64,000 nt of DNA from Paenarthrobacter sp. (GCA_031179305.1 JAPSHX010000005.1:68502-132501), one strand, 5' to 3'; shown: positions 17,213 through 28,379, counted from the stretch's first letter. Numbers and translations are program-made. The notes: generated from the letters alone by a model not told the origin.

Positions 17213-20095
17213 CTAGCTACGCGGCTTTTCGCGCATTTCGAAGGTCTCGATGATGTCGCCTTCATTGATGTCATTGAAGGAGCCAAGACCGATACCACAC
17301 TCGAAGTCGGTGCGGACTTCGGTGGCGTCATCCTTGAAGCGCTTGAGCGTCTCAACGGTGAGGTTGTCACCGATGACCTTGCCGTCGCGGCTGACACGTG
17401 CCTTGCTGTTACGGCGGATGATGCCCGTGCGGACGATCGAGCCGGCGATGTTTCCGAACTTGGAAGAACGGAAGACTTCGCGAACCTCGGCAGTACCGAG
17501 CTGAACTTCTTCGTATTCCGGCTTGAGCATGCCCTTGAGGGCCATCTCGATGTCATCGATTGCTGCGTAGATGACCGAGTAGAAGCGCATATCCACGCCT
17601 TCACGGTCGGCCAGTTCAGCAACACGCTCGGCCGGCTTGACGTTGAAGCCGATGATGATGGCGTTGTCCACCGTGGCGAGGTTGACGTCGTTCTGCGTGA
17701 TGGCACCCACACCGCGGTGGATGACACGAAGCTGAACGTCGTCGTCTCCGACGTCGATCTTGAGCAAGGCGTCTTCGAGGGCTTCCACGGCACCGGATAC
17801 GTCACCCTTGAGGATGAGGTTGAGGGTGTCGATCTTGCCTTCGGCAACGGCCTGGTCGAAGTCTTCCAGGCTGATGCGCTTGCGACGCTTGGCCAGTGCA
17901 GCGTTGCGGTCGGCAGCTTCGCGCTTCTCAGCGATCTGGCGGGCCGTACGCTCGTCAGGGGTCACCAGGAAGGTGTCACCTGCACGCGGCACGTTGGACA
18001 GGCCGAGGACCTGGACCGGGCGGGACGGCAGTGCGACATCGAGTGCCTCGCCGTTCTCGTCGAACATGGCGCGGACGCGGCCGTGAGCCGTACCGGCCAC
18101 GATCGTGTCGCCCACTGCCAAGGTTCCGGACTGCACCAGGACAGTAGCAACGGCACCGCGGCCCTTGTCGAGGTTCGCTTCGATGGCAATGCCTCGAGCG
18201 TCCTTGTCCGGGTTGGCGCGCAGATCCAGTGCGGCATCGGCGGTCAGCAGCACGGCGTCGATCAGTTCGTCGATGTTGAGGTTCTGGCGGGCAGAGACCT
18301 CTACGAACATGGTGTCGCCACCGTATTCTTCGGGAACCAGGCCGTACTCGGTCAGCTGGCCCTTGACCTTGTCAGGGTTGGCGCCTTCCTTGTCGATCTT
18401 GTTCACGGCGACGACGATCGGCACGTTTGCTGCCTGGGCGTGGTTGAGTGCTTCCACCGTCTGCGGCATAACGCCGTCGTCGGCTGCGACAACCAGGATC
18501 GCGATGTCAGTGACCTTGGCACCACGTGCACGCATGGCCGTGAAGGCCTCGTGACCGGGGGTGTCAATGAAGGTGATATCGCGGGCCGTGCCCTCGTGGA
18601 CGTGGCTGATCTGGTAGGCACCGATGTGCTGGGTGATGCCACCGTGCTCGCCGGCCACAACGTTCGAGTTGCGGATGGCGTCCAACAGGCGGGTCTTACC
18701 GTGGTCAACGTGACCCATGACGGTGACAACCGGTGCACGGGCTTCGAGGACGTCGTCGCCTTCGGCGTCGAGTTCGTCCTGGATGTTGATGTCGAACTGG
18801 TCCAGCAGCTCGCGCTCTTCATCCTCCGGGGAAACAACCTGGAGCTTGTAGCCGAGTTCGGCGCCAAGCAGGCCAAAGGTGTCTTCGTCCAGGGACTGCG
18901 TAGCCGTTGCCATCTCACCGAGGTGGAACAGTACGGTTACGAGCGATGCGGGGTTCGCATCGATCTTCTCGGCAAAGTCCGTGATGGACGAGCCACGACG
19001 CAGGCGGATGATGGTCTCGCCGTCACCGCGGGGTACTGATACGCCGCCCAGCGACGGAGCACTCATCTGCTCCAGTTCCTGGCGCTTGGCACGCTTCGAC
19101 TTGCGCTGCTTGCCACGACCGGCGCCGCCCTTACCGAAGGCACCCTGGGTGCCACCGCGACCGCGGCCACCCTTACCGAAGCCACCGCCGGCGGGAGCCC
19201 CGCCACCGGTACCTGCACCAGGTGCGCCACCGGGACGACCAGGTCCGCCACCGGGACGGCCTGCGCCACCCGGACGGCCTGCGCCACCGGGAGCCGGACG
19301 CTCAGTGCGGTTGGGCATCATGCCCGGAGTAGGACGGTTTCCGGCACCCGGACCGCCGGCGGGACGCGGTGCGCCCGGACGGGGTGCACCGGGACGCGGA
19401 GCGCCGGGACGGGGCCCACCGGTACCTGCTGCGGGACGGGGTCCGCCTGCGCCGGCCGCTGGACGCGGTCCACCGGGGCGTTCGCCGTCGTTGCGGCGTT
19501 CGCCTCGGGGCATGCCCTGGGACGGTGCAAACGGGTTGTTGCCCGGACGCGGCGGACGGTCTCCGTCGCCACCACGGCCCCTGGGCATGCCCTGGGACGT
19601 AGCAAACGGGTTGTTGCCCGGACGAGGACCGCCGGGACGCGGAGCCTGGCCACCTTGACGTGCCGGAGCCGGAGTCTCTGCCTTGGGAGCAGGACGGGCG
19701 CCGGGCTTGGCCGAAACCGAGCTGGATGCGGCAGGAGCCGCAGGGGCTGCCGGCGCGGGTGCTGCCGGTGAAGTGGCAGCCGGAGCCGGTGTAGTGGTGG
19801 CCGGAGCTGCCGGAGCAGGGGCTGCAGGTGCCGGGGCCGGAGCCTTCGGCGCTGCAGGACCCGGTGCCGGAGCTGCCGGACGGGATGCTGCGGGAGCTTT
19901 GGGGGCTGCAGCGGGTGCGGCGGCTTTGGCAGCGCCGGCACCCGGGTAGGCGTCGCGAAGCTTCTTCACGACGGGGGCCTCAATGGTTGAAGAGGCGGAG
20001 CGAACGAATTCGCCCAATTCCTGCAGTTTGGTTACTGCATCTTTGGAAGTAATACCGAGCTCTTTGGCGAGCTCATGTACGCGGACCTTGGCCAC
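17213..20095 (-). CDS. infB: Translation initiation factor IF-2
   Basis: 960 residues. The N-terminal IF2_N domain starts [15 protein letters not shown], followed by about 290 residues of low-complexity Pro/Ala/Gly/Arg sequence with repeats of [10 protein letters not shown] and GRPGG type. A second IF2_N domain leads into the GTPase: [15 protein letters not shown] (G1), [13 protein letters not shown] (G3), [10 protein letters not shown] (G4). C-terminal beta-barrel domains follow. It delivers initiator tRNA to the ribosome. The GTG start has AGGAGA upstream. It is in the rimP-nusA-ylxR-infB-rbfA order. Confidence 0.97.
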   Translation of the reverse strand: MAKVRVHELAKELGITSKDAVTKLQELGEFVRSASSTIEAPVVKKLRDAYPGAGAAKAAAPAAAPKAPAASRPAAPAPGPAAPKAPAPAPAAPAPAAPATTTPAPAATSPAAPAPAAPAAPAASSSVSAKPGARPAPKAETPAPARQGGQAPRPGGPRPGNNPFATSQGMPRGRGGDGDRPPRPGNNPFAPSQGMPRGERRNDGERPGGPRPAAGAGGPRPAAGTGGPRPGAPRPGAPRPGAPRPAGGPGAGNRPTPGMMPNRTERPAPGGAGRPGGAGRPGGGPGRPGGAPGAGTGGGAPAGGGFGKGGRGRGGTQGAFGKGGAGRGKQRKSKRAKRQELEQMSAPSLGGVSVPRGDGETIIRLRRGSSITDFAEKIDANPASLVTVLFHLGEMATATQSLDEDTFGLLGAELGYKLQVVSPEDEERELLDQFDINIQDELDAEGDDVLEARAPVVTVMGHVDHGKTRLLDAIRNSNVVAGEHGGITQHIGAYQISHVHEGTARDITFIDTPGHEAFTAMRARGAKVTDIAILVVAADDGVMPQTVEALNHAQAANVPIVVAVNKIDKEGANPDKVKGQLTEYGLVPEEYGGDTMFVEVSARQNLNIDELIDAVLLTADAALDLRANPDKDARGIAIEANLDKGRGAVATVLVQSGTLAVGDTIVAGTAHGRVRAMFDENGEALDVALPSRPVQVLGLSNVPRAGDTFLVTPDERTARQIAEKREAADRNAALAKRRKRISLEDFDQAVAEGKIDTLNLILKGDVSGAVEALEDALLKIDVGDDDVQLRVIHRGVGAITQNDVNLATVDNAIIIGFNVKPAERVAELADREGVDMRFYSVIYAAIDDIEMALKGMLKPEYEEVQLGTAEVREVFRSSKFGNIAGSIVRTGIIRRNSKARVSRDGKVIGDNLTVETLKRFKDDATEVRTDFECGIGLGSFNDINEGDIIETFEMREKPRS

Positions 20096-20247
20096 ATTTC
20101 TCCTGTCTCGGTCCGCACCGAGCCAGGCACGAACCGTCTACTTCTTACTGCGGGCCTTCGCCGCTTGCGCGATTGAAAGGCCCATTGCAGAGCGCAACAA
20201 AGTTGTCATCGTTACGCACTCATCGCTGGGAACTCATCGGGTTTCCA

Positions 20248-20589
20248 TCAGTTTTCTGACCCGCTTTCAGGTTTGGACGGTTTTCCTGCGGCGGCCTGGG
20301 CCTCCACAAGTGGCGTACCGGGTATCAGGTATCGTTCCACGGCGCCTGTATCGGAAGCACCCGCGAGGGCCCTTCCAAAAGCTCGCCGCTTGATCGCCAA
20401 TGCCAAGCACTTTTCGCTGGGGTGCAGCCACGCACCCCTGCCGGCCATCCGGCGTCGTTCATCCACCAGGACAGCGGACGAACCGCCGCCTTGGGCGACC
20501 AGCCGGACAAGCTCTGACCGGGAGCCTTGCTTCCGGCATCCGATGCACGTGCGAACAGGCAGGTGGCCATGTTCAAGCAGTTCAGCCAC
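20248..20589 (-). CDS. ylxR: YlxR family (DUF448) RNA-binding protein
   Basis: The conserved core is PVRTCIGCRKQGSRSELVRLV followed by GRGAWLHPSEKCLALAIKRRAFGRAL, the YlxR/DUF448 signature with its paired cysteines. It lies between nusA and infB as in most Gram-positive bacteria. Bacterial YlxR proteins have been linked to RNase P and regulation of gene expression, but the role here is unproven. The start is uncertain: I use the GTG at 20589; the frame stays open to an ATG at 20697 with unlike sequence between. Confidence 0.85.
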   Translation of the reverse strand: MAELLEHGHLPVRTCIGCRKQGSRSELVRLVAQGGGSSAVLVDERRRMAGRGAWLHPSEKCLALAIKRRAFGRALAGASDTGAVERYLIPGTPLVEAQAAAGKPSKPESGSEN

Positions 20590-20785
20590 GACGTGTCCAA
20601 CCTGCCTTACGCTACTGGCACCCGACGGGCCCCGGTCCTGCGGATGCAGCTGAGGCACGCCAAAGCGCGCGGATACCGGACGTAAGCCCGGTTCCATCTA
20701 GTCTAGCCCCCCGGCCCCGGACTCCCGAAACCAAGTTCGCCGCCAGCGCGGCGCGGAACCGGCGGCGTGGCCGCCGGTTGAACCG

Positions 20786-21766
20786 TTAGTCCGTCTTGGC
20801 CGGAGCCGCGTCCGAGACGATATCGATGCGCCAGCCCGTCAGCTTTGCTGCGAGTCGGGCGTTCTGACCTTCTTTTCCGATCGCCAGTGAAAGCTGGTAA
20901 TCAGGCACTACCACGCGGGCGGAGCGGGTGGCTTCGTCCGTGATAGTGACGGAATTCACTCGCGACGGCGACAACGAGTTGGCGATGAAGGTCGCCGGAT
21001 CATCGCTGAAGTCGACGATATCGATCTTCTCGTCGTTAAGTTCGGTCATGACTGCACGGACGCGGGAACCCATTTCACCGATGCAGGCACCCTTGGCATT
21101 GACGCCGGGAGTGTTCGCCTTAACGGCAATCTTGGTCCGGTGACCGGCTTCGCGGGCCAGGGCCACGATCTCCACGGAGTGGTCCGCAATCTCCGGAACT
21201 TCCATTTCGAACAGCTTCCGGACCAGGCCGGGGTGCGAGCGGGACAACGTGATTGATGGGCCTTTGGTACCGCGGTGTACGTCCACCACGAAGGCGCGCA
21301 AGCGGCTTCCGTGGAGGTACTTCTCACCCGGAACCTGCTCGGGCGGCGGCAGCAACGCTTCCACAGCTCCAAGGTTGACCTGAATCATATGCGGGTTGTT
21401 GCCCTGCTGGATCATGCCGGCCACAAGCTCGCCTTCACGTCCCTTGAACTCGCCCAGCACGTTGTCGTCTTCCACGTCGCGAAGGCGCTGCAGGATGATC
21501 TGGCGGGCGGTGCTTGCCGCGATGCGGCCGAAACCGGCAGGGGTGTCCTCGAACTCGCCAATGGGCTCGCCGTCGTCATCGATTTCCGTGGCCCAAATGG
21601 TCACGTGACCGCTCTTGCGGTCCAGTTCAGCGCGGGCCTTTTCGAAGGCACCGGGCGTCTTGTGGTACGCCACCAGCAGCGCCTGCTCGATGGTGGGAAT
21701 CAGGAGATCCAGCGGGATTTCACGCTCACGCTCCAGGAGTCTCAGTGCGCTCATGTCAATATCCAT
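20786..21766 (-). CDS. nusA: Transcription termination/antitermination factor NusA
   Basis: 326 residues, the short actinobacterial form without C-terminal acidic repeats. An N-terminal RNA polymerase-binding domain ([22 protein letters not shown]), an S1 domain with [17 protein letters not shown], and two KH domains ([46 protein letters not shown]) are visible. The ATG overlaps the rimP stop by one base (TAATG) and follows GAGGAGG. Confidence 0.96.
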   Translation of the reverse strand: MDIDMSALRLLEREREIPLDLLIPTIEQALLVAYHKTPGAFEKARAELDRKSGHVTIWATEIDDDGEPIGEFEDTPAGFGRIAASTARQIILQRLRDVEDDNVLGEFKGREGELVAGMIQQGNNPHMIQVNLGAVEALLPPPEQVPGEKYLHGSRLRAFVVDVHRGTKGPSITLSRSHPGLVRKLFEMEVPEIADHSVEIVALAREAGHRTKIAVKANTPGVNAKGACIGEMGSRVRAVMTELNDEKIDIVDFSDDPATFIANSLSPSRVNSVTITDEATRSARVVVPDYQLSLAIGKEGQNARLAAKLTGWRIDIVSDAAPAKTD

Positions 21767-22377
21767 TAGGCCTCCTCGGAAGGTCCGTTGTGCTCGTCTT
21801 CCAGCGCAGCCTCGTGGAGGTGGCTGAATTCAATCTCGACTTTTCCTTGGCGGATCCTGTCGAAAGGAATAGTGATGGGTTCGCCCTGTTTGGGCTTCAT
21901 GCCCTTCTTGACCTCGTGCTCGGGAATGAGCGTCACGGCGTCATCCCCAACCGAGGCGATACGGCCCAGGAGATTATCCCCCTGAATGACGTTGACCCTG
22001 ACCATGCGGCCGCGGGCGCGGTGCCAGTGACGCGGTTCGGTGAGGGGACGGCCTACTCCCGGGGAAGAAACCTCAAGGTCGTACGGACGGCCGTCGTCAT
22101 GGGGATCGTTGTCCAGAATATCGGACAGGCCGCGGGAGACCTCTGCGATGGCGTCAAGGCTGACGCCCCCGGTCTCTTCCTGCGGAAGGTCCACGACGAC
22201 GTGGACCGTGCGGTGTGAACCGGCAACGTGGATGGAAACATCCTCGAGGTAGAGCCTGCTGGCAAGGACAGTCGGTTCAAGCAGCGCCTTAAGCCCGCTC
22301 TCTTCCGGGTTGTGGATGGTGGCCGCTGAGTTCGATTCAGAACGGTCTGTTGAAGTCGTGGCTTCCGAGTCACTCAC
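21766..22377 (-). CDS. rimP: Ribosome maturation factor RimP
   Basis: 203 residues with the RimP core [28 protein letters not shown] and [28 protein letters not shown], followed by the C-terminal SH3-like domain. An N-terminal extension of about 25 polar residues and a C-terminal acidic tail are present. RimP is needed for 30S maturation. The GTG start at 22377 has GGGAGG upstream. First gene of the operon leading to nusA, ylxR, infB and rbfA. Confidence 0.95.
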   Translation of the reverse strand: MSDSEATTSTDRSESNSAATIHNPEESGLKALLEPTVLASRLYLEDVSIHVAGSHRTVHVVVDLPQEETGGVSLDAIAEVSRGLSDILDNDPHDDGRPYDLEVSSPGVGRPLTEPRHWHRARGRMVRVNVIQGDNLLGRIASVGDDAVTLIPEHEVKKGMKPKQGEPITIPFDRIRQGKVEIEFSHLHEAALEDEHNGPSEEA

Positions 22378-22482
22378 GTTGCCCGCCGCCTCCCGATAGA
22401 TGTTGTTGTGACTACTAGCCTAACGATTTTCCCGGGAACATGGTGCACGGACTTCCCCGCCCACGTGACACCATGGTCTGTT

Positions 22483-23577
22483 GTGAACGGGCAGACAAGC
22501 GAAAAACGACAAACACCACCCTGGGGCCGGGTCTTGCTGGCTACCGTGGTGGCTTTGCTTGTTGCAGGCACCGGAATGGTGCTTATTCCGCGTGATTCCG
22601 GCACTCCCACGGCGGTTCCCTTCTCCGAAACCGCCCGCGTGGTGGCGTTGGAGGACACACAGCGGTTGCGGGAATCAGCCGCCTTGATGGTGGAGGCGGC
22701 GGCTTCCGATGCGGGAATGCCGACGCTCGGCAACGCTGTGACTTTGCTGACAACCCACGCGCAGGCTCTGCAGAGCCCTAACAGCGTAGCGTCCCGCGCC
22801 CCGTCATCCGTCGGTCCGGCCACTGCTGATCAAGAACGTGCAGCCGCACCAACCAGCCGCCGCGCCTCTTTTCTGACCGCCTTGGCCGGCAGCGGTCAGA
22901 AGCGACTGGACGATGCCCGCGAGGCCGACGGCGGGATCGCCCGCCTGCTTGCCGCCGTCGGAACCGCTCAGCTGCTTCAGGCGGAAAGGCTGGCCGCGGA
23001 GTGGCAGCTGCCGTTACAACAGCAGCCAACAGCGGCGGACACCAAAGCACCTACGGCAACACCTTTGGCGGCCTCCTGTCCGTCGGCCAGCCCCGCCCCG
23101 GAGCCGACATCCGCCACTACTGACACCGCCCTGGCTTCGGTGGTTCGCTCGCAGCAGGAAGCGATCTACGTTTATCAGGTGACACTGAAACGGCTGGACA
23201 CTTCGAACTCGGCGGCTGCCGGCAAGTACTTGCAAACGCACGAGGTACTGCTCCAGCAGGCAGAATCGCTCACCAGCGCCAACTGCGCCGACGCGCCTCC
23301 CGGCGAGGCAGGCTACCGGCTGCCGGAACAATTCACCCAGGACCCTGCCGCGTTCCTGGGTTCCGTAGAACTTTCCTCTCTGCCCCGATTCGGTGATCTT
23401 GTTGCCTTGTCCACTGATGAGACCCGGACGTGGGCTATTGACGGGCTTCTGGCCGCGGCCCGCAGGAGCACGGCCTGGGGTGCGGCCCTGCCTGCTTTGC
23501 CGGGCCTCATGCTCGACGTCGGCGACCTACCGTCGCTGCCGACGCCCACGGCTACGCCCACTTCCAACGGTGGATAG
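22483..23577 (+). CDS. Membrane-anchored protein with DUF4439-like ferritin-like domain
   Basis: About 364 residues. After a short basic N-terminus there is one hydrophobic helix (VLLATVVALLVAGTGMVLI), then a long alanine-, serine- and proline-rich extracytoplasmic region. The C-terminal third has QQEAIYVYQVTLKRLD and helical stretches like the DUF4439 ferritin-like domain seen in actinobacteria next to rimP. No metal-binding set is obvious. The frame is open from a GTG at 22408, but a TAGCCT -10-like element at 22416-22421 and the family's usual short cytoplasmic tail favour the GTG at 22483. The start remains uncertain and the function is unknown. Confidence 0.7.
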   Translation: MNGQTSEKRQTPPWGRVLLATVVALLVAGTGMVLIPRDSGTPTAVPFSETARVVALEDTQRLRESAALMVEAAASDAGMPTLGNAVTLLTTHAQALQSPNSVASRAPSSVGPATADQERAAAPTSRRASFLTALAGSGQKRLDDAREADGGIARLLAAVGTAQLLQAERLAAEWQLPLQQQPTAADTKAPTATPLAASCPSASPAPEPTSATTDTALASVVRSQQEAIYVYQVTLKRLDTSNSAAAGKYLQTHEVLLQQAESLTSANCADAPPGEAGYRLPEQFTQDPAAFLGSVELSSLPRFGDLVALSTDETRTWAIDGLLAAARRSTAWGAALPALPGLMLDVGDLPSLPTPTATPTSNGG

Positions 23578-23628
23578 GCGAGCCTAGCCATGCTGGTCAG
23601 GGCCGTCTGCCAGTGATTGGCTTGATGC

Positions 23629-24357
23629 ATGGCCTCCGCAGAAACTGCCACCACTCATGAAAACGAACCCCACCGGGACGATCTGGCCCACCGGCTGAAC
23701 TGGCTGCGGGCAGGAGTCCTGGGGGCCAATGACGGCATCGTGTCGGTCGCAGCGATTGTGGTGGGTGTGGCAGGAGCCACCACCAGCACCGGCAGCATCC
23801 TCGCTGCAGGCACCGCTGGCCTGGTGGGTGGCGCCATCTCCATGGCTTTGGGCGAATACGTATCCGTCAGCAGCCAAAGCGACACTCAAAAAGCGTTGAT
23901 CGAAAAAGAAAAACGTGAATTGGCGGATCAACCGGAAGATGAACTCGACGAGCTGGCCGCGATCTACGAATCGAAAGGGCTCAGCGCCAAGACAGCCCGA
24001 ACCGTCGCGCAGGAGCTGACGGAACACGACGCCTTGGCCGCCCACCTCTCTGCCGAGCTGAATATCCATGAAGACGACATCGTCAGCCCGTGGAATGCAG
24101 CCTTGGCTTCCGCCGTGGCATTTACGCTCGGAGCGGCACTTCCGATGCTTGCCATTCTGTTGCCTCCTCCGGAGTTGCGGGTGCCCCTGACGTTTATTGC
24201 AGTCCTGTTGGCCTTGGCAATCACCGGCGCGGTGGGCGCATGGATCGGCGGCGCTGCCCGCTTCCGCGCGGCAGCCCGGGTGGTCCTCGGAGGGGCTTTG
24301 GCGCTGGCGGCTACATTCTCGATCGGAACCCTGTTGGGAGCGAGCGGCGTTTTCTAG
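23629..24357 (+). CDS. VIT1/CCC1 family transporter
   Basis: 242 residues. The N-terminal half has the family motif GVLGANDGIVSVAAIVVGVAGA, then GGAISMALGEYVSVSSQSD; a hydrophilic helical region of about 70 residues follows with the metal-binding type glutamates (EDELDELAAIYESKGLS). Three C-terminal helices complete the five-helix VIT topology. Relatives move iron or manganese into vacuoles in eukaryotes; in bacteria export of Fe2+ or Mn2+ is likely. It follows the DUF4439-like gene by 51 bases and may be co-transcribed with it. Confidence 0.9.
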   Translation: MASAETATTHENEPHRDDLAHRLNWLRAGVLGANDGIVSVAAIVVGVAGATTSTGSILAAGTAGLVGGAISMALGEYVSVSSQSDTQKALIEKEKRELADQPEDELDELAAIYESKGLSAKTARTVAQELTEHDALAAHLSAELNIHEDDIVSPWNAALASAVAFTLGAALPMLAILLPPPELRVPLTFIAVLLALAITGAVGAWIGGAARFRAAARVVLGGALALAATFSIGTLLGASGVF

Positions 24358-24391
24358 GAGGCTCGCGTTGACTCGGAGTTAGGCTGTTGGC

Positions 24392-25414
24392 GTGACCCTT
24401 CACGCGATGATACCTATTCCGGGCGACCTCCACGCCCGGTACAACCGCGACTCCGTGGGCAGGGATTGGCTGGCCAGCCTCCCGGGGCTTATCTCGGCCG
24501 CATTGGACCGATGGCAGCTATCGGTGGACCTGGCGCCGGGCGCTGAGCCTTGGAACGGTCACGGTGCCTTGGTGGTGCCCGTCCTTCGGAGCGGCGCACC
24601 CGCAGCACTGAAGGTCGCTTTCCCCCATGAAGAAGCTCTGGTGGAGCGCCACGCGCTGGCACTTTGGAATGGCCGCGGTGCGGTTCGCCTCCTCGCGTCC
24701 GACGACGGAAGTTGCTCCATGTTGCTCGAACGGCTGGACGCATCATGCTGGCTCCAGGACGTTCCCTTGGACGAAGCCAGGGACGTGTGGGGAAGCATCA
24801 TGCGCGAGCTCTCGATCCCGCCCGATGACCGACTCGAGTGGCGGGCTTTCGACCATGTTGCCGCAACCGCCGAGCGATGGAGCGATGAGCTCCCTGCCGA
24901 ATGGGAGCGCCTTGACCGCCCCTTCCCGAGGTGGCTCCTTGAAGCGGCACTGGAGGTATGCCAGACGCGCGGGGCCGTGGGACGCCGCTCCGGCACGGAT
25001 GTCCTGGTGCATACTGACCTTCACTTCATGAATATCCTTGCCACCACAACTGCCGAAAGACAATCCCTCCGCAGAGACTATCTGGCCATAGATCCTCAAC
25101 CACAAATCGGCGAGGCAGAGTTCGCCGTCGCCCCCATCCTGTGGAACCGCATCCACGACCTTCCGCGGACCGGTCCGGAGGCCGGGTTGCTGGAGCGATG
25201 CCAGGACTTCAGCCACGCCGCTGGATTGGACCCTGAGGTTGCCCGGCAGTGGAGCATCGCCCGCGAAGTTCAGAATGCTTTGTGGTATGCCGCCAAACCT
25301 GGACACGGCGGTGACCTTGCCCGCTCCCTATGGGTCGCCAGCACCCTGGCCGGCAGCACACTGGCCGGCCTGCCGCCTGCGCATGATCTCCCCGATCCCG
25401 GTGAAGCGGCCTGA
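24392..25414 (+). CDS. Aminoglycoside/hydroxyurea phosphotransferase family kinase (APH(6)-like)
   Basis: 340 residues. The catalytic motif VHTDLHFMNILA (Brenner-type HxDxxxxN) and the following YLAIDPQPQIGEAEFAVAPILWNR, with a second metal-binding aspartate, match the streptomycin 6-kinase/hydroxyurea phosphotransferase group. SMLLERLD is the hinge region. Chromosomal members of this family do not always confer resistance, so its substrate is unknown. The GTG at 24392 lies six bases after TAGGCT, a possible leaderless arrangement; an in-frame ATG at 24407 is the alternative start. Convergent with the TSUP gene. Confidence 0.85.
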   Translation: MTLHAMIPIPGDLHARYNRDSVGRDWLASLPGLISAALDRWQLSVDLAPGAEPWNGHGALVVPVLRSGAPAALKVAFPHEEALVERHALALWNGRGAVRLLASDDGSCSMLLERLDASCWLQDVPLDEARDVWGSIMRELSIPPDDRLEWRAFDHVAATAERWSDELPAEWERLDRPFPRWLLEAALEVCQTRGAVGRRSGTDVLVHTDLHFMNILATTTAERQSLRRDYLAIDPQPQIGEAEFAVAPILWNRIHDLPRTGPEAGLLERCQDFSHAAGLDPEVARQWSIAREVQNALWYAAKPGHGGDLARSLWVASTLAGSTLAGLPPAHDLPDPGEAA

Positions 25415-25442
25415 CACCGAGGTCTTGCCGCCGGCATCGGTC

Positions 25443-26240
25443 CTATGCTGCGAAATTCTCATTCCAGACGTCCATGCCAAGTTTGATGATCAGCCCCGCC
25501 ACCACCACCAGGAAAACGAGGCGCACAAACTTACTTCCCCTCGCCACGGCGGTTCTGGCCCCGAGGTAGCCGCCCGCCATGTTGGCCAGGCCCAGGAGCA
25601 GTCCCACGCCCCAGAGCAGTGAGCCGTGCGGAAGGAAGAAGATCAAGGCACCGGCGTTGGTGGCCATGTTGACGATTTTCGCTTTGGCGCTGGCTTCGAG
25701 GAAGGCATAGCCCATCGCCGAAACGAGGGCAATCACTAAGAACGAGCCAGTACCGGGTCCGATCAGACCGTCATAAAAGCCGATGACGCCGCCGATAAGG
25801 CAGGCCACCACGTAATGCTTATGGCCATCGTGGCGGAGCGCTGTCAGTTCACCGGCGCCGGGACGCAAGGCGGTGAAAACAGCGACGGCGATCAGCGCCA
25901 CCACAATGATCGGCTTGAAGACGTTGGCCGGAAGGGACGCGGCAAGAATGGCACCACCGAAGCTGCCGGCAAGGGCGATGACCGCCATGGGAATCGCGGT
26001 CTTGAGATCCGGGCCGACACGGCGATAGTAGGTGACCGCGCTTGTGGTGGTCCCGAAAATGGAGCCCATCTTGTTCGTGGCCAAGGCCTGGACCGGCGTG
26101 ATGCCCGGGACCAGCAGCAGGGCGGGGAGCTGAATCAGTCCCCCGCCCCCAACTACGGCATCAACCCAGCCTGCTGCGAATCCGGCCACCACAATCAGGA
26201 TGAGTGTGGTGAACTGGATCGATTCGAAGCCGGAAATCAC
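25443..26240 (-). CDS. TSUP family permease (sulfite exporter TauE/SafE-like)
   Basis: 265 residues of about eight hydrophobic helices with the TSUP signatures [37 protein letters not shown], and [22 protein letters not shown]. The family moves sulfonates, sulfite or other small anions. The start codon overlaps the proS stop (ATGA), so it is translated from the proS transcript. The link to proS does not identify the substrate. Confidence 0.92.
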   Translation of the reverse strand: MISGFESIQFTTLILIVVAGFAAGWVDAVVGGGGLIQLPALLLVPGITPVQALATNKMGSIFGTTTSAVTYYRRVGPDLKTAIPMAVIALAGSFGGAILAASLPANVFKPIIVVALIAVAVFTALRPGAGELTALRHDGHKHYVVACLIGGVIGFYDGLIGPGTGSFLVIALVSAMGYAFLEASAKAKIVNMATNAGALIFFLPHGSLLWGVGLLLGLANMAGGYLGARTAVARGSKFVRLVFLVVVAGLIIKLGMDVWNENFAA

Positions 26241-28048
26241 CGGGTTCGTACAGCGTTGACCACGTAGTCCACGGCTTTGTCCACCGAAATGTTCTCGGCT
26301 TCGCCGCTGCGGCGGTCCTTGATTTCAACTACACCGTCTACCAGCCCGCGGCCAACGGCCAGGATGGTGGGCACACCCACGAGTTCGGCGTCGCCGAACT
26401 TTACGCCGGGAGATACCTTCGGGCGGTCATCGAAAATGACGTCCAAGCCTGCAGCTTCAAGCTCGGCCGAGAGCCTTTCAGCAGCTTCAAAGATCTCATC
26501 GCCACGGCCGACTGCCACGACATGGACATCTGCCGGGGCCACGGAGCGCGGCCACACGAGGCCGCGGTCGTCATGGTTTGCTTCCGCCAGGGCTGCGACA
26601 GCACGCGTCACGCCAACGCCATAAGAGCCCATGGTGACTACCTGCTGCTTGCCGTTCTGATCCAGGACCTTCAGGTCCAGTGCCTCAGCGTACTTGCGTC
26701 CGAGCTGGAAGATGTGGCCCATTTCGATGCCGCGTGCGGTTTCCAGCGGTCCGGAGCCGTCCGGGGCGGGGTCGCCGGCGCGCACGTCAGTGCTCTCAAT
26801 GACGCCGTCCCAGGTGAAGTCACGGCCGGCGACCAATCCGAAGACGTGCTTGCCTTCAGCGTTGGCCCCGGTCACCCAGCTGGTGCCGGACACAACGCGG
26901 GGATCCACAAGGAAGAGCACCTTGGAGGACCCTTCAAGGCCAAGGACGGGCTCGTTGAGGGACAGGCCCGGACCGATGTAGCCCTTGACCAGCCACGGCA
27001 GCTTTTTGAGGTCCTCTTCGTTGGCAGCCTCGAGGCCGATTTCACCGGCGATGGGCAGGTGGGAGCCGATGTTCGCTTCCACGCGCTTGAGGTCTACGCC
27101 GCGGTCACCCGGAACGCCGATAACCACGATTTGGCGCTCACCCGTGGGCAGCGTGACGGCGAGGACAACATTCTTGAGGGTGTCAGCGGCCGTCCAGGCG
27201 CCGCCGTCGGCCTCGCTGCGGGGAGCGAGTTGGTTGGCGGCGTCCACCAGAGTATCGATCGTGGGGGTGTCCGGGGTGTCCAGGACCTCAGCGGCCGGAG
27301 CGTTTGTGAAGTCGATATCGTCCGGAACCACGGTGGTCACGGCTTCAACGTTGGCGTAGTAGCCGCCGGCAGAGCGTACGAACGTGTCCTCGCCGATCTC
27401 GGTGGGAAACAGGAATTCCTCGCTCTTGGAGCCACCCATGGCACCAGCGGTGGCGGCAACAGGAATGACTTCCAGGCCCAGGCGCGCAAAGATCTTCAGG
27501 TAAGCACCACGGTGGGCCATGTAGCTTGCGTCCAAGCCGGCGTCGTCGATGTCGAAGGAGTAGGAATCCTTCATGATGAACTCGCGGCCACGGAGGAGTC
27601 CTGCCCGCGGACGGGCTTCGTCGCGGTACTTGTTTTGGATCTGGTACAGGCTCAGCGGCAGGTCCTTGTACGAGGAATACAGGTCCTTGACCAGGAGCGT
27701 GAACATTTCCTCATGCGTGGGGGCAAGGAGATAGTCCGCACCCTTGCGGTCCTGGAGGCGGAACAGGCCTTCACCGTATTCGGTCCAGCGGTTGGTGGCC
27801 TCATACGGCTCGCGGGGAAGCAGCGCCGGGAAATGAACTTCCTGGGCTCCGATGGCGGACATTTCCTGGCGGATGATGTCTTCCACCTTCCGCAGAACGC
27901 TCAGGCCCAGCGGCAGCCACGTGTAGATGCCGGGCGCGGCGCGGCGGATGTAGCCGGCGCGGACCAGGAGCTTGTGGCTTGCGACCTCGGCGTCGACGGG
28001 ATCTTCACGCAGGGTGCGCAGGAACAGCTGGGAAAGGCGAAGGACCAC
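26237..28048 (-). CDS. proS: Prolyl-tRNA synthetase (bacterial type)
   Basis: 603 residues with the N-terminal [17 protein letters not shown] start, class II motif 1 to 3 elements ([45 protein letters not shown] segment; [16 protein letters not shown]), the large editing insertion between motifs 2 and 3 and the C-terminal anticodon-binding domain. It charges tRNA-Pro. The GTG at 28048 is the family start. The downstream TSUP permease gene overlaps by four bases. Confidence 0.97.
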   Translation of the reverse strand: MVLRLSQLFLRTLREDPVDAEVASHKLLVRAGYIRRAAPGIYTWLPLGLSVLRKVEDIIRQEMSAIGAQEVHFPALLPREPYEATNRWTEYGEGLFRLQDRKGADYLLAPTHEEMFTLLVKDLYSSYKDLPLSLYQIQNKYRDEARPRAGLLRGREFIMKDSYSFDIDDAGLDASYMAHRGAYLKIFARLGLEVIPVAATAGAMGGSKSEEFLFPTEIGEDTFVRSAGGYYANVEAVTTVVPDDIDFTNAPAAEVLDTPDTPTIDTLVDAANQLAPRSEADGGAWTAADTLKNVVLAVTLPTGERQIVVIGVPGDRGVDLKRVEANIGSHLPIAGEIGLEAANEEDLKKLPWLVKGYIGPGLSLNEPVLGLEGSSKVLFLVDPRVVSGTSWVTGANAEGKHVFGLVAGRDFTWDGVIESTDVRAGDPAPDGSGPLETARGIEMGHIFQLGRKYAEALDLKVLDQNGKQQVVTMGSYGVGVTRAVAALAEANHDDRGLVWPRSVAPADVHVVAVGRGDEIFEAAERLSAELEAAGLDVIFDDRPKVSPGVKFGDAELVGVPTILAVGRGLVDGVVEIKDRRSGEAENISVDKAVDYVVNAVRTR

Positions 28049-28165
28049 GGGTACGTATCCGTTTCTATGGCAGATGTGGCAAAAACAACTGCCTACTAAT
28101 CTACCGGCTGAAGGCTGGGCCGCTTGAACGGGCCCGGATTGCGTCCGGACAGCTTGAAAACAGAA

Positions 28166-28232
28166 GAGCCACGCCGTCGCGTTTGGAAGCCCCTGGCCGC
28201 AACCGGCTGGTCATCCTGCAATGGCGTGGCTC
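28166..28232 (-). terminator. Terminator of the small minus-strand unit upstream of proS
   Basis: A perfect 10-bp inverted repeat, GAGCCACGCC (28166-28175) with GGCGTGGCTC (28223-28232), encloses a 47-base GC-rich loop that can fold further. On the minus strand it is followed by TTCTGTTTTC. It lies 34 bases after the stop of the 37-residue ORF and so closes that transcript before proS. Confidence 0.7.
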
Positions 28233-28265
28233 AGCGGCCGGCCGGCCGCAGACTCTGTCCTGGGA

Positions 28266-28379
28266 CTAGATCGCCGTTCCCTCCAGCGGAACGGGATCGC
28301 CTGCGGCTGGGAGGCATTGGTCACTGCCGAAAACACGGATGGCACGGCCGCCGATGGCGCCCTTCAAGGTCTTGGTCAT
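28266..28379 (-). CDS. Possible small protein of 37 residues
   Basis: An ORF starting ATG at 28379 encodes MTKTLKGAIGGRAIRVF, then a middle with one cysteine (GSDQCLPAAGD) and the end PVPLEGTAI. AGGGGGA lies at good spacing before the ATG. A -35/-10 pair (TTGAAA, 17 bases, TAGGTT) is upstream and a hairpin with U-rich tail is downstream, so the unit looks complete. It has no hydrophobic helix and a mixed basic/glycine N-terminus. I recognise no family; it could be a short regulator or orphan peptide, or an RNA whose ORF is incidental. Confidence 0.55.
   Translation of the reverse strand: MTKTLKGAIGGRAIRVFGSDQCLPAAGDPVPLEGTAI

Noticed and set aside
17717..19039. Open frame of 440 codons opposite infB
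   Set aside because: Antisense shadow; the translation only mirrors IF-2 codons.
19050..19960. Tandem repeats that might suggest a CRISPR or satellite array
   Set aside because: They follow the codon frame of the IF-2 linker and encode Pro/Ala/Gly repeats; no constant repeat-spacer pattern.
26522..28099. Open frame of 525 codons opposite proS
   Set aside because: Antisense to a clear prolyl-tRNA synthetase; no recognisable motifs.
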